From: Distichodus sexfasciatus
Taxonomy: Eukaryota > Chordata > Actinopteri > Characiformes > Distichodontidae
Direction of reading: 5' to 3'
Length of the DNA stretch: 64,000 bases
NCBI GenBank assembly: GCA_032718565.1
Contig: JAVGVS010000099.1
Span: forward strand, 1,116,472-1,180,471
Below are positions 11,110-22,072 of this stretch, piece by piece. How positions within the stretch are numbered: position 1 is the stretch's first letter; the number at the start of each line of letters is the position of its first letter. The notes beneath the pieces are model-generated. The model made no database searches, was not told the DNA's origin, and saw only the letters and a program-made list of their open reading frames with translations. Position numbers and translations under genes: made by a program.

Positions 11110-11815
11110 ATGACAACAATTGTTGGGTTTTGCAAGGTATTGGAAAATGTAAAAAAAAACTCTGAATTACATTTGCAACAAAGTTATTATTACATTGCCA
11201 AAACACATTTAACTTTGCAACAAAGTTACTATTATATTGCCCAGCACAAATTATTGAAAAGTATCGCACAGACTATCGTTATCCACTCCTGTCATAATAT
11301 CTTGATCGAACTTACATGTTAGTCAGACTTTTTAAGAGACACTGTTTTATTAATAGACTGGATATAGAATTTTTGAATGTAGGTTAATACTGCATCCAAA
11401 TTGTCTCTCTTTCTACTTCTATTTCTAGTTTAAAATGTATATTTTGTATTCTATTTATATATTGTGTATTCTATATGCCCTATTTGTTCTTTGTTCCCTG
11501 TTTCTTGTTGCACTGCTAAAACTGGAGCCACGTCGTCTCGTCTCTCTGTATATCTGTACAGAGATGAAAATAAAGTTTACTTTGACTTTGACTTGAACTT
11601 TGCAGCAAATTATCATTATATTTCCCAATACATGTTTAACTTTGCAACAAAGTTATTATTATATTGCTCAACACACATTTAGCTTTGCAACAAAGTTACT
11701 ATAATGTTGCCCAACACACATTTAACGTGTTGTGCAATATAATGACTTTCTTGTAAATGTAATTCAGAGAATCTACTTTTTTTTTTTTTTACAACAATTC
11801 CAAATGTTAAATAAT
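11110..11815. mobile_element. Fold-back element with internal ~42-bp repeats, split by a LINE tail
   Basis: Left arm 11140-11205 contains CTCTGAATTACATTTGC followed by CAAAGTTATTATTACATTGC. The right arm (about 11725-11810) is its reverse complement with changes: CAATATAATGACTTTCTTG, GTAAATGTAATTCAGAG, then a T run and ACAACAATT. Inside are tandem units 42-43 bp apart (11172, 11214, then 11598, 11641, 11684), each holding the near-palindrome AACTTTGCAACAAAGTT (as at 11211-11227). A LINE 3' tail separates the two groups of units. Confidence 0.6.
11400..11590 (+). mobile_element. 5'-truncated LINE copy (3' tail only)
   Basis: Ends in GGAGCCACGTCGTCTCGTCT, then a CTGTACAGAGATGAAAATAAAG region and an ACTTTGACTTTGACTTGAAC tail, a typical fish LINE 3' terminus. 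It matches the copy at 21440-21575 closely in the GGAGCCGCGTCGTCTCATCT segment. No coding sequence remains. It sits inside the fold-back element. Confidence 0.6.
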
Positions 11816-13009
11816 AATATTCCATTTAAATTACAGTCATAGCTACACACCTCCCATTTTGACCATTTGGGAAAAGCTCAGTATTTTCTCATTAATGCCA
11901 CCCGTGTTGAGTGATATTTACAGTATTAAAGTTCTGACGTGACTGCCCACACTTTTAAGAATAGAACGCTGTGGGTGTTGGTAATATGACCTCAAGATCA
12001 TCTAAGAACAATACACAACCGTACAAACACTCACGCTGATTTTCAACAGTCTCTATGAGGATTTCTGCATGATGTTAAGATTTATTATTAAAACTCAATC
12101 GGCCTCACTCACCAAGTCTTTTCTTTAGTTTGTTACTAAGAAAGTTAAGACATTTAAATAGTATAAAGTTGTACAGCTTTAGAATTGAAGAAAATCAATT
12201 AAAGCTGAAATTTTGCACAAACAGGCATGCCACAAAATTTGTGCGCTATTCAGCATTTGTAGATTCTCTTCTTATCTAAGAACAAATCTCAAATAAGAAA
12301 ACACTGATGCATCAAACATTAATAGCTGATGAATGAGCCTTAGTGGATTTAGTTTTAAGTCTCGAGATTTTTTGAACTGTTAAAAAAAGTTACTACAATG
12401 GAAGGTACAGACAATGAAAGAATACATCTTTGAAATGCTCAGACCTTTTAACATTAAACATTATCATGTGGGTTTGCAGTGGGATGAGTGTAAATGATCT
12501 AGAAGTGATATCTGATATTTCTGTGACATCACAGCTCAAAACCAGGACACTACGCTCAAATAATAAGTCATCACAACAGCTGCTAAGGACCTGACATTAA
12601 TTTCTCAAACTTGATACTTCAATAGATACTAAGACAGTTCCTCTGCAGAAAGTGTTCTTTTTTGAATGGGCTAACTTTCATAGCCTTTCTCACTTACTTA
12701 GAGACATTTAGAAATTACATTATTTTGCATTTATTATAATTGTATGTATATAATAATAAATGTTAATTTACTTCAAGCTACAATCTCTAGAATTTTGGGG
12801 GTCCATTTTGGTCCATGTCTCAAAGTAATATTCACACTTATGAGTCCATGCGTTTTTTGTGTGTTTTTTTTAAGTATTCTATTAATTTTATTTTAAAATA
12901 ACATTTTTATTATTTCACATGGATACTAATTCATAATCTCAGTATTGCTCATTTTATTATTGCTTTGTGAATATGACCTTTAAAAAGCCTGCACTGATGA
13001 ACTCTTTTA

Positions 13010-13013
<4 letters not shown>
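11816..13013. other. No gene recognised
   Basis: AT-rich unique DNA with poly-T/poly-A runs and no open frame of note. Confidence 0.45.

Positions 13014-13043
<30 letters not shown>
13014..13043 (+). repeat. (CA)n microsatellite
   Basis: Uninterrupted CA run. Confidence 0.95.
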
Positions 13044-13045
<2 letters not shown>

Positions 13046-13224
13046 TCTAAATTGTCTCCTTACATAGTAGGAAATATAATTGCTACCTCTCAGTTTGACG
13101 AGTTAATGAAAGATGGCCAATGTTTTTGCCGTATTTCCATAATGTTGATTGTAAAAGCATGTTGCTGTGGGATTTTTGGATATGGTGGAATTATCCAAAC
13201 TGCCCTGCGCTCCCTTACAAAAAC

Positions 13225-13400
13225 AAAAATGTTTACGGCAGGTGGAGTTTGCCAGAATATGTTGCCACAAGTTTGTAATATTGTAAGCCACTAGTGGCAA
13301 ACTTGTAGCAATGTGTTGACAACAATGACAAGTGGCAAATGTATTTGCCAATGATATGCTAAAACAGTTCAGCCACAAACTGCATGTGAAAATATGTTTG
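13225..13400. repeat. Imperfect palindromic block with TTTGCCA motifs
   Basis: Contains TTGCCACAAGTTTG (13262-13275) facing GGCAAACTTGTAGCAA (13298-13313), an imperfect inverted repeat, plus several further TTTGCCA or TGGCAAA words. It may be part of a small DNA element; family unknown. Confidence 0.4.
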
Positions 13401-13960
13401 CCAGAAGCCTAAAATTTTTTCAAGGCCTGTCTTCAGAACGCTCTTCATTAATCCAGCACTTTACATTGAGTGGTTTGTCAGATAGAAAGTGAGAGTGTGT
13501 TTAATATCCCAGTTACCCTTGATGTGTTTGTACTTTCTGACCTCATCGGTTCATCGCTGCATCTCAGCATTTGGCCCATGACAGTTGGCCAAGTCAGTTT
13601 GCCTTTCCCGTAACACAAAAAACGGTGATGTAGGAGGAATAACGCATGACTCTGACCTCTCAAACAACTACCCAACTGCTTAGTAATTAGTCAACAAGTC
13701 ACATTGTATGTGTTTTATGAGTAATTTTGGGTAAAGTGCTGTCCAAAGTGCTTAGAGTTTGACAATCCATCCATCCATCCAAATCCATCTATCCAATCCA
13801 AATATTTTGAACATTATCATATGTCTTTTTTGAGCTTCTTTCAGTCTGACTTTCTTGCTGCTAGTTTTAATAATAGTTTAACTACTAGTTTCTAGTGCTA
13901 GCTTTGATGAACTATATGCAGGGTGGTTGAAGAGTTTTGCCCAATGCTGTGTGTGTGGGA
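13401..13960. other. No gene recognised
   Basis: Unique sequence with a short CCAT-type tandem near 13768-13784. No coding evidence. Confidence 0.45.
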
Positions 13961-14160
13961 TGGTGGTGGTCTAGTGGTTAGGATACTTGGCTCTGGACCA
14001 AGATGTTGTGGGTTCAAACCCTATCCAGCACTACCACCTTAACAAGGGTCTTAGCAAGACCCTTAAGTTGCTCCAGGGAGACTGTCCCTGAAAATTGGGA
14101 AAACAGAAGTCGCTCTGATTAAGAGCGTCTGCTAAATGCTGTAAATGTAAATGTACTGTA
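13961..14160 (+). mobile_element. SINE-3 copy (tRNA-Glu-like head)
   Basis: The head reads GGTGGTCTAGTGGTTAGGAT, very close to the 5' half of vertebrate tRNA-Glu, with a B-box-like GGGTTCAAACCC downstream. A body with CACCTTAACAAGGGTCTTAG and GGGAGACTGTCCCTG follows, then a tail with TAAGAGCGTCTGCTAAATGC and AAATGTAAATGTA. The anticodon arm does not fold as a tRNA, so this is a retroposon and not a tRNA gene. Confidence 0.8.
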
Positions 14161-15797
14161 AATGTAAGCAGTGGAATTACTGCAGTAGTTGCTCAGACTG
14201 GAGATTTGGCTCGTGGGTTTGGTACTCGCTCGCTGCCTGGCTCGTTGGTTGCTGTACGGAGGTGGAGGCAGCAGCATCCTCGCTCTCCACGCTTCTCACA
14301 AGAGAGAACTGCCAAAAAGCAGTGAGCCAGCCGTGGGGGAGATGCTGCGGCCCAACCGCTAGCTCTGCAGATATTAATATAATAAACGGGGTTGTGTCTT
14401 TTCCCAGTGTGAGAGTGATGAAATGGAGCTGATGAGTTATGCATCACAGCTTTCTTACACTGTCTGTGATTTCAGACTGAGTTACTCCATTTCCAGATGC
14501 AAATAACTGTAATGGAATGAGATTTGGTTCCTCTGTATGTTTATTTTGATATTTCTATTATATTTAAAATAGTTTTGGTCATTGCTGATTTAGTGTATGT
14601 GAAGTTTTACCAAATAAATCCTATATATAAATAAATAAAACTGTATATTTATTTATATATACTAAGAGTCTAAAAAGAGCCCTGTGTGACTGGCACATTG
14701 TAACCAATTTTATTGACATTTCTTTCTTCAGGATTGCATTCTAAATTAAACTTGCAACATTGCCCACAACACCGTAGATATGTAGCAACAATATAAAAAA
14801 TTGTCTGGAGTGAAGTGTCGCTGAGGAGGTGATAACACATAAATTAAGATTGTATTGTCTCCTGTTAACGTTAAATAAAAATATTATTGTGATTATTTTG
14901 CATGGTATAATAGTCACTCGTTTAAGATATTTTTTGGAAATTGGTGAACATTAATCAAAGGTACAGATAAATGTAAAGCGCTTTGTGTGAATTTTGAATT
15001 GTGTTTATATGTTTCTTTAAGATTCAGTACTTAAACTATACTAGCTGATGTCCTCTCCCTTATTATAGCATCTTAAAATGATCCTCTTGTTTCCATAATA
15101 GGAATAATCATTCCATAAGTATTATCAACATTCCCTTAATTAATAAAATAGCTAAGTTTCCCTGTTTCCTATAAATATAATATATTATAGAGATATTTTG
15201 AATGTGAAAATAAAAATAATTTAATTAAATTAATGAGTGAGTAGATGTGAAAGTGAGGGTAATTTGGAGTAGCAGCTTATTTCATACTCACAATCGTAGC
15301 CGCAGCCTCGTCCAGCCCTGAGCTCCCACCGTTAAAGGAATACTCCACCCAGAAATATGACTAACAACCGGTGAAAGCCATGGGCAGTGTGTGTAGTTGG
15401 TACTTCTGCTTTAATGGGATTTGCCACTTGATTTGTGGCTAAAGAAATCAGAATTATAAAATCAAGTCTCTGTTGCTTTATATGGAGTGCAGCTTATTCA
15501 CAAAGGTCTCAAAATATCATGTCCATTACACTTTATCTGTGTAAGACTGACCATGCTGCTCTTTGCCCTCTTTTGGCTTTCTTTTGTTGTTAATCATGTT
15601 GGAGTATTGCTTCAGAAGGGGACGTACACCTTCTCTAGCGATCAGTGTATCGCTGATTACAGTGTGCAAATAAAGCCAGAATCTATGCTGGTTGGGAGAG
15701 CAGAATACACTTCAAAATATTTAAAATATGTTGCAAAGCAACACAGCAAAGTGCAGAAACACAGCTTTTACCAAGACACTACACAAATTCACAAACT
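14161..15797. other. No gene recognised
   Basis: Mostly AT-rich unique sequence. Several 60-110-codon open frames exist (for example 15487-15816), but none shows a domain, signal or splice context I can support. Confidence 0.4.
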
Positions 15798-15849
15798 GGG
15801 GCGGTTGGTAGTGTAACGGTTAGGGCATTAGCCCCGTGATCAGGAGGTA
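15798..15849 (+). mobile_element. SINE-1 head fragment
   Basis: GGGGCGGTTGGTAGTGTAAC and the following AGCCCCGTGATCAGGAGGT are the 5' end of the SINE-1 family (full copies at 28598 and 50552). It stops where a reversed SINE-3 begins. Confidence 0.75.
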
Positions 15850-16048
15850 TTTACATTTTACGGAATTTAGCTGATTCTCTTATCCAGAGGGATGTCCATT
15901 TTCCTCAAATCAATGATGGTCTCCCTGCAGCAACTTGGGGTTAAGTGTCTTGCTCAGGGACCCAATGATGGTAATGCCAGAGGTAGGATTTGAACCCACA
16001 ACCTCTTGGTCTGGAGATGAGTGTCCTAACTGCTAGACTACCAACACA
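15850..16048 (-). mobile_element. SINE-3 copy
   Basis: Reverse orientation: tail TTACATTTTACGGAATTTAG first, then CTTGCTCAGGGACCCAATGA, AACCCACAACCTCTTGGTC and CCTAACTGCTAGACTACCA, the complement of the tRNA-Glu-like head. Confidence 0.75.
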
Positions 16049-16194
16049 TGCTTTTGTATTACATGGTGCTACAGTGGTGGAAATTGATTTTTCAGATATA
16101 ATCGATTATCATAGTTTAATTGTACTGTGCAGGATTTCTTGTTCTCCAAAAGCATGTGACCTCACAAAAAAAATTGGGAAGTTGCATATTTATA

Positions 16195-16395
16195 CATTCA
16201 TTCTCCAAGCTGCTTAATCCCGGCTGGGGTGGTGGGGACCAGAACCTGTACGGGAGAAGTAGTGGGAAGCTTTTGGCATTGCCTGGTACTTTGCTCATGA
16301 GTACCTCAGTGGTACCTTTACCAGTTTGGGACTTTAATCAGCAACCCTCCGGTTATGAGCCAAATCCCTAACCGTTACCCTACCAACTGCTCCCA
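16195..16395 (-). mobile_element. SINE-2 tail fragment followed by SINE-1 copy
   Basis: 16195-16250 is the reversed 3' end of SINE-2 (CATTCATTCTCCAAGCTGCT). 16262-16395 is a reversed SINE-1 with GTACTTTGCTCATGAGTACC and CCCTAACCGTTACCCTACCA. Confidence 0.7.
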
Positions 16396-17470
16396 TTCTG
16401 CCCTGTGTTTTGTGACTTTGTGTAGCATCTTCATAACTACAGTGTGTTTGCATGTGTGTTATCAACTTGATTAATGTTTTGTTGCTTTGCAACTCATTTT
16501 GTGTTTTGAACTGCACTGTGCACTCTCTGCCACCAGTGTCACTGTTTTAAATAAGGTGCAGACGGTCGATCGGTTGCTCTGTCTCACTGTGAAGGGTTGT
16601 TCCTGTTGTTTCTAATGAAATCCATTGCTTAGTTACATACACACACACACACACACACACACAGAGCTTTCTAGAGTTTGTCTAGTTATTGCAGTATTAA
16701 AGGGGAATTTTGGTATGTTCTGTGTTTGAGTGCATTTGACAAATTTCAGACTATACTTGCAGACTGGATGCTTTTGAGATGGATAATTGTGTTCCTGTTT
16801 GTTATTTTATTGTTTAGATATTTATATGAAAATGATGTTCATTACTGAGCTTATTGTTAGGGTTTTGTGACAGCTGTAGACTTCAGTTACACTCATGATT
16901 ATCTATGTGGAGTTGGAGTATCCCCAAAAGTCGAGAGAAGTAAATGTGTGTGTGGATGTGGAAGTGTGTGTGAGCATCCATGAAGTCCCTCTGGGCTTTT
17001 AGATCCAAGTCAGTTGTGGCAAAAAGAAATGAACGTTAAACTTATATTTCATAATAGCTTTTCTCACTAGAAAGTAACGCTCCACACAAAACATAACTTA
17101 TCTATGTGTGAAATATTTACAGAGCAAATTTGAGATCTGAGTTCAACTAAAACTAGTTTTATGAAAAAAAGAGGAGAAGATTCAAGTTTTCCCGTGCAGG
17201 ATTTCAGAAGTCTCTCTGGCCTTTTTGTGTTTTTACCTTCAACAGAGCAAACCCTCCGTGCTGCCTCTCAGCATCTGTTTTATCCACTTGTACACACTCA
17301 CTATATCTCTCATACTCATTTTATCTCTCTCTCACAAACACACATACACACGTTTCAGCCACTCTATATGGCACTTTGCATTGTTCTGCATGTTTTTCCT
17401 AAACTCCAGTGTCTCAGGAATGAAACTTAATGAAACCATAAATTAACAGGTACCAAAATGGGATCAGAGG
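16396..17470. other. Unique DNA 3' of kcnj12; possible 3' UTR and poly-A site
   Basis: Lies downstream of the channel gene on the minus strand, so it may hold the 3' UTR. A minus-strand AATAAA occurs at 16806-16811; whether it is used cannot be told. (AC)n at about 16638-16663. 16820-16965 is a copy of a dispersed repeat also at 52003-52140. Confidence 0.4.
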
Positions 17471-18817
17471 TCATATCTCTGACTCTCTTCGGTATGACCT
17501 TTGGTCCAGGCTGCGTGGAGCATTCTGGAGTCGCTCGAAGTCATGACGTGGTGTCCTGTCAGGGCTGACGCCGAGCGCCCCCCGCTCCCGCTCGGCCCTC
17601 ACCCGGTTGGCTGCCTCCTCGTCGTCGTCCTCCTCCTCCTCACGTGCGAGGAAGGCTAGCTCATTCTCATAGCAGAAGGCGTTGGCGCCAGGTGGGGCCA
17701 GGTACTTGCTCTCCAGCATGTCTTTGGCGCTGCAGCGTGGCGTGGACGGCACCTCATAGGTCTTGTGGAAATGGGAGTAGTCCACCTTGTACTCGTTCTT
17801 CTCCTCGAACAGCACCGGCTCAAAGCGGTGTCCCCACAAGATTTCACTGGCCAGGTAGGAGCTGCGTGCCTGGGCAGTCATGGCCGTGGCCTCAACCATG
17901 CCCTCCAGGATCACCACAATCTCAAAGTCGGCTGTGGTCTCCAGGTCCTGCTTGCTGATGCCATAGAGGGGGCTCTCCTCGTCTATCTCGTGCAGGATGG
18001 TGAGGGGCGACACCAGAAAGATGCGGTCCAGCCCCTTGTCGAAGCCCACGTTGATGTCCAGCTGGTCCAGTGGGATATACTCACCCTCGGCAGTGACACG
18101 GGGCTTGATCAGCTGCGCCCGCACATGTGCCTCCACGATGTGGCTCTTCCGCAGGTTGCCCACCCGCCACATCAGGCACAGCTTCCCATCCCGCATGGCA
18201 ATCACAGCATTGTGGGAAAACAGTAGCGTCTGCGCCCGCTTCTTGGGCCTGGCCATCTTGGCCATTATGGCGCCAATCATGAAGCAGTCAATGATGCTGC
18301 CCACAATGGACTGGAAGACTACCAGGAAGACAGCCAGCGGGCACTCCTCCGTCACACAGCGGAAGCCATACCCGATGGTTGTCTGGGTCTCGATTGAGAA
18401 CAGGAAGGCTGCCACAAAGCCGTTCACCTGCAGCACGCATGGCGTGAAGTTGTCATCCCCGGCTGGGTTGTCCAGGTCGCCGTGAAGCAGCGCGATGGCC
18501 CAGAAGGCCAGGCCAAAAGCCAGCCAGGAAACCACGAAGACCAGAGTGAAGACGATCAGCATGTAGCGCCAGCGGATGTCCACGCAGGTGGTGAAGATGT
18601 CGGCCAGGTAGCGCTGCGACTTCTGGTCCATGTTAGTGAACTGCACGTTACACTGACCATTCTTTTTGACGAAGCGGTTGCGGGACTTGCGGCGTGTGTG
18701 GATTTTGCCATTGCCATAGCCATTCATGCCCCCACCCCCACCGTGCATGGTGGTAAGGCGCAGGCCGTCCTCCTCTGACGAAACGATGCTGTATCGGCTG
18801 ATCCGACCGACGCTCAT
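17471..18817 (-). CDS. kcnj12: Inward-rectifier potassium channel Kir2.2 (KCNJ12-like), 448 residues
   Basis: A tetrameric plasma-membrane K+ channel subunit that passes inward current and sets resting potential in muscle, heart and neurons. Seen in the protein: first transmembrane helix about 83-107, pore helix and selectivity filter TIGYG (147-151), second helix about 161-185, cytoplasmic domain to the C-terminus. Conserved functional residues are present: Cys127 and Cys159 (extracellular disulfide), Asp177, Glu229 and Glu305 (polyamine/Mg2+ rectification sites, equal to Kir2.1 D172, E224 and E299), Asp260/Asp264, the PIP2-binding R82-W-R and K187, R190, K192, K193, the FCYENE export signal (381-386), and the C-terminal class I PDZ ligand RRESEI. 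Kir2.2 is preferred over Kir2.1 because of HTRRKSRNRFVKKNGQC, KSQRYLAD, PRHDFERLQ and DQRSYRRESEI. The ATG has A at -3. Human Kir2.2 is 433 residues; the excess lies mainly in a Gly run (26-30) and an acidic run (393-401). No stops or frameshifts. The coding region is a GC-rich island. Confidence 0.97.
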   Translation of the reverse strand: MSVGRISRYSIVSSEEDGLRLTTMHGGGGGMNGYGNGKIHTRRKSRNRFVKKNGQCNVQFTNMDQKSQRYLADIFTTCVDIRWRYMLIVFTLVFVVSWLAFGLAFWAIALLHGDLDNPAGDDNFTPCVLQVNGFVAAFLFSIETQTTIGYGFRCVTEECPLAVFLVVFQSIVGSIIDCFMIGAIMAKMARPKKRAQTLLFSHNAVIAMRDGKLCLMWRVGNLRKSHIVEAHVRAQLIKPRVTAEGEYIPLDQLDINVGFDKGLDRIFLVSPLTILHEIDEESPLYGISKQDLETTADFEIVVILEGMVEATAMTAQARSSYLASEILWGHRFEPVLFEEKNEYKVDYSHFHKTYEVPSTPRCSAKDMLESKYLAPPGANAFCYENELAFLAREEEEDDDEEAANRVRAERERGALGVSPDRTPRHDFERLQNAPRSLDQRSYRRESEI

Positions 18818-18987
18818 TTTCGAGAGCTTGAGGTTTAGTAACGTTCAGCTCGTTCAGACTGAGTTGAGCTTTCCCCCTTCACTGACTCCCCCGCTCTGCA
18901 AAGCAGCTGCGATGGTCCAGTCCTGGGGGGTCAGTGGAGGGGTCAGACAGGCGAGTCCAACTCGTGGGAGTTTCCCAGTTGGCAACC
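18818..18987 (-). other. kcnj12: Predicted 5' UTR part of the kcnj12 coding exon, with splice acceptor
   Basis: On the minus strand a pyrimidine-rich TTTCTTTTGCTTTCTTTAG is followed at 18987 by GGTTGCCAAC. This is a strong acceptor 170 bases before the ATG. Vertebrate KCNJ12 genes have their whole coding region in the last exon preceded by untranslated exons, so an acceptor here is expected. It is not proven by transcript data. Confidence 0.55.
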
Positions 18988-19630
18988 CTAAAGAAAGCAA
19001 AAGAAATTGGGGTCAGAGCAAACTTTCCACTTAAACTGTATAAAGGGTAAATGAGAAACTTAGATGAGAGATTCTTGAAGAAATTGGTAAATGGAGTAAA
19101 TAAATGGAAAAACAAAAAATATTAAATACGAACATTCCAAATACTAGCATTCCCATAAAAGATATTGAACCTGTGAGATTCCCTTCTCAACAAAACTTGT
19201 ATTTTACAGAATTTCTACGTGCTGTTGGAGAAATAAACTTGGCAGCAGAGGTGGAAAAATCTGAATTCAGAGACTCCAGACTCACTCAATTAAAGGGATG
19301 CTTAAAAAATATGAGCTGCTGACTCTTCTCTCCCAATGTGCACTGCGTTTTTCCATACCTATAGAGTCACATTATGCTTCTCATACATGGAACACTGCAG
19401 TATTGCATATCTTCGGTTCAGATTATACAGTTGGTTATTTATTAAAATCCATTTTCTACTCATTCTTGTCATGACTTTTCTCAATCTGTGTTCTGTACAG
19501 AGGAACTCTGTAAATAAGGGCTGTATATCCTGCACTCTCAAAAAAATGTATTTTTTTGTACAGCAATGTGCATATTCTACTATTTATATTAGTATCTAGT
19601 ACATGAAACATTTTTTTAAAAATCACTCTT
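18988..19630. other. Probable 5' UTR intron, no other gene
   Basis: AT-rich sequence upstream of the channel gene. The small open frames here (19104-19322, 19336-19599) have no support. Confidence 0.45.
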
Positions 19631-19749
19631 AGGCCCAGTTTCCCAGTCGAGGATTAAACCTAGTCCTAGACTTGCTTTGAATTTGAAAGGTAAGTCTCCA
19701 TTGGTATTACAACTTAGTCCAAGACTAGGCTTAATCCATGAGCAGCCCT
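19631..19749. mobile_element. Short palindromic MITE
   Basis: Arms TCCCAGTCGAGGATTAAACC (19641-19660), then TAGTCCTAGACT, face ACTTAGTCCAAGACTAGGC (19712-19730), then TTAATCCATGAGCA. The element is about 115 bp and nearly all stem. A second copy is at 27672-27785. This resembles a common teleost palindromic element with GTTTCCCAG ends. Confidence 0.65.
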
Positions 19750-19969
19750 TAATGTCTTGGCAAAAACCAGCAAATTACATGTATGTGACAATGTTCTTGG
19801 CAATAAACTTCATTCTGATTACAGTAAGTATAGAATGTATTTAAATAAGAAGAGAAGGTTTTAATTGTGTGCACAAATAGTCCAAATAGTGAAGTCTGAA
19901 TTCTGTTGCAACACATCCTCTAATAGTGTTGAGATCTACTTGTTTGTCGCAACAAGTGCACTTAGCATT

Positions 19970-19972
<3 letters not shown>

Positions 19973-20007
<35 letters not shown>

Positions 20008-20304
20008 CATGTATTTATCGCATTGTGGGGACCTTTTGTCCCTTAAAATCACTTTTATCTGTTTTTTGGACATTGTGGGGACATTTGAGAGGTCCCCATG
20101 AGGAAAAATGACTTTATAGAGAATGTGCTTGTTTTATTTGAGAAACTAAAAGAGGTAAAAGATGTGCTTTTGGTTACTGAGGTTAAGGTTAGGGTTAGGA
20201 TTAGGTGTAGGTGTAAAATTATATACTTTAGTCATTATGGGAGTCTATGGAAGGACCTCACAAAGAGAGTAATACATAGACTGTGTGTGTGTGTGTGTGT
20301 GTGA
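19973..20304 (+). repeat. TG-bounded dispersed repeat, family T1, plus flanking (TG)n
   Basis: (GT)n 19975-20006, then CATTGTGGGGACCTTTTGTC, GGACATTGTGGGGACATTTG, TTTGAGAAACTAAAAGAGG, TTACTGAGGTTAAGGTTAGG and GTCATTATGGGAGTCTATGG, then (GT)n 20282-20302. Other copies are at 25382, 40370, 41695, 52925 and 60340. Confidence 0.8.
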
Positions 20305-20520
20305 GAAGTATGAGCTTGTTTGGCTTTTGCATTATTGATTAGAGCAGATTGACAGGGGTGCAGTTGGTTTCAGGTCACAAACACACATACACGAGTATAC
20401 ACACAATCACAGGCTGGAACATGCAGACCTCATCTACATAAGCACAGACTGAACATTTGAGTTGCGACTCCCTCGGAGGTGGAGAAGTATAAATGGAAAA
20501 AATATTTTCATTGTACTTAT

Positions 20521-20985
20521 TAGGGGTGTGATGAGTCACTCGTCCCAACAGATGAGACGGTACACACAATTGTGTTGATGAGAACAAGATGATACACAAG
20601 ATTTTGACCCTATTTTCAATAAGACTTGGATGAATCAAATATGAGTGGAATATGGTGTCGTACCGGAAATATGTGTTGCTATTCGCTATATGAACTAGAA
20701 ACCATCTTAGCCACCTGATTGGAGACCAAATCAACCAATCAGCTTTCTCCAGGCCTGTGACTGGCAGCTCTTTTGCCACATTTATAACTCATTGCCAAGT
20801 GGAGTGAACGTGAGTTGAGTATGTGCAGTCAGAGTTGAGCGAGCACAGACAACAGATTTTTTCTGCTGAAAGTTTCACATTGCACTCAGAATTTTGGCAC
20901 AAAAATAACACTGGACTATTTCGCGAGGCAACTTCTCGCCTGGACCAGAAATATTGTCACGTTGCAAGATCTTATTTCATCCCTA
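20521..20985. mobile_element. Small hAT-like MITE
   Basis: Starts TAGGGGTGTGATGAG and ends TTATTTCATCCCTA, imperfect inverted termini. The flanking 8-mers GTACTTAT and ATAGTTAT agree at 6 of 8 positions, consistent with an aged 8-bp target duplication. No transposase. Confidence 0.55.
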
Positions 20986-21439
20986 ATAGTTATAGTTTCA
21001 ATATAGTAACAGAATGTAACAGAAATAGAAAAAAGAATGTTCATCAAAAACACAGAGCATGACGGCAGTCACTTCGTTCAGGGTGTAGTTGTCATGGATG
21101 GGATGTGTGACTGTGTGTGTGTGTGTGTGTGTGTGTTTAGGAAAGATAATGTGAAAACCCAGGAGACCTGTGTGTGCAGGAGACGTCAGCCATGGGTGCA
21201 CCAACACACAGATGCTCCTCAGAGAGAGAGAGAGCGAGTTGAAAACCATAATCTTGATGAGAAAAAGAGAGCGAGAAACCTGACGGATGATGTCCATCTG
21301 TCTGTATGTAAAGATCATTATATAAAGACCATAATTGTAGGTTGAACACTGCTTCCTAATTGCCCCTCTTTCTGCTCCTTTTTTAAAGTTTATATTTAAT
21401 ACTCCATTCCTAGTTTAAAGTGTATATTTATATTCTATT
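20986..21439. other. Unique DNA with (TG)n at about 21112-21136
   Basis: No gene. Open frames in both directions depend on the TG run. Confidence 0.5.
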
Positions 21440-21575
21440 TATATATTGTTTATTCTAGGTGCCTTAATTGTTCTTTGTTTGCACTGTGAAAGTTGGAGCC
21501 GCGTCGTCTCATCTCTCCATATACCTGTACAGTATATAGCAGAGATATAAGACAAAATTTACTTTGACTTAGAAA
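21440..21575 (+). mobile_element. 5'-truncated LINE copy (3' tail only)
   Basis: Shares TTCTATTTATATATTGT, CTTTGTTTGCACTG and GGAGCCGCGTCGTCTCATCT with the copy at 11400-11590 and ends in an ACTTTGACTTAG-like tail. Confidence 0.55.
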
Positions 21576-21805
21576 AAAATGTAAAGAATAAAGATTGGAA
21601 AGTAGGTGAGGAAAAAGAGGGATGAAGGGAGGGAGGAGAGAAAACAAGAGGCAAACAGATGCAGGGAGATGCAAAATTTGGAAAGAGGGATAAAGAAATG
21701 CTGGGGAAAAGAGCATAATGAGAGAGGAAGGAAGAAATGAGAAGACATGGAGGTGAAGAGAAAAGAAAGGAGAGATAAAGGGAGAGGGTGGTGAGAAAGA
21801 GTGTG
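21576..21805 (+). repeat. GA-rich polypurine tract
   Basis: About 200 bases dominated by A and G on the plus strand (GGAGGAAGG-type words). It creates an Ser/Leu-rich minus-strand open frame at 21450-21716 with no meaning. Confidence 0.75.
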
Positions 21806-21876
21806 GCCTAAAATCTAAATATACAGCCGCTTAGACACGTTTCAAGCTCTATTTGCCTGGCCTGCTTCTTCATCAC

Positions 21877-21911
<35 letters not shown>

Positions 21912-22072
21912 GCAGTAGGCAGCCTCTGTGCATCAGTGATATTATTCATCACACACACTCTGGGGTAAATCTATGGACTTGTGTATTACTGTAGCTACAT
22001 CATTCCGCCTCTAAACAGAACAAGGTTCTCCAAAAAAGAAGCCACACTTTTGGTAGAAAATGTTACTTGTGT
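21806..22072. other. No gene recognised; (AC)n at about 21885-21911
   Basis: Contains an impure AC microsatellite and unique sequence. Confidence 0.55.

Noticed and set aside
13961..14050. tRNA-Glu gene
   Set aside because: Only the 5' half matches; no proper anticodon and T arms, and the sequence continues as a repeated SINE body.
17644..18485. Plus-strand frames of 104-162 codons opposite the channel gene
   Set aside because: Shadow frames of a GC-rich exon; the minus-strand product is fully conserved.
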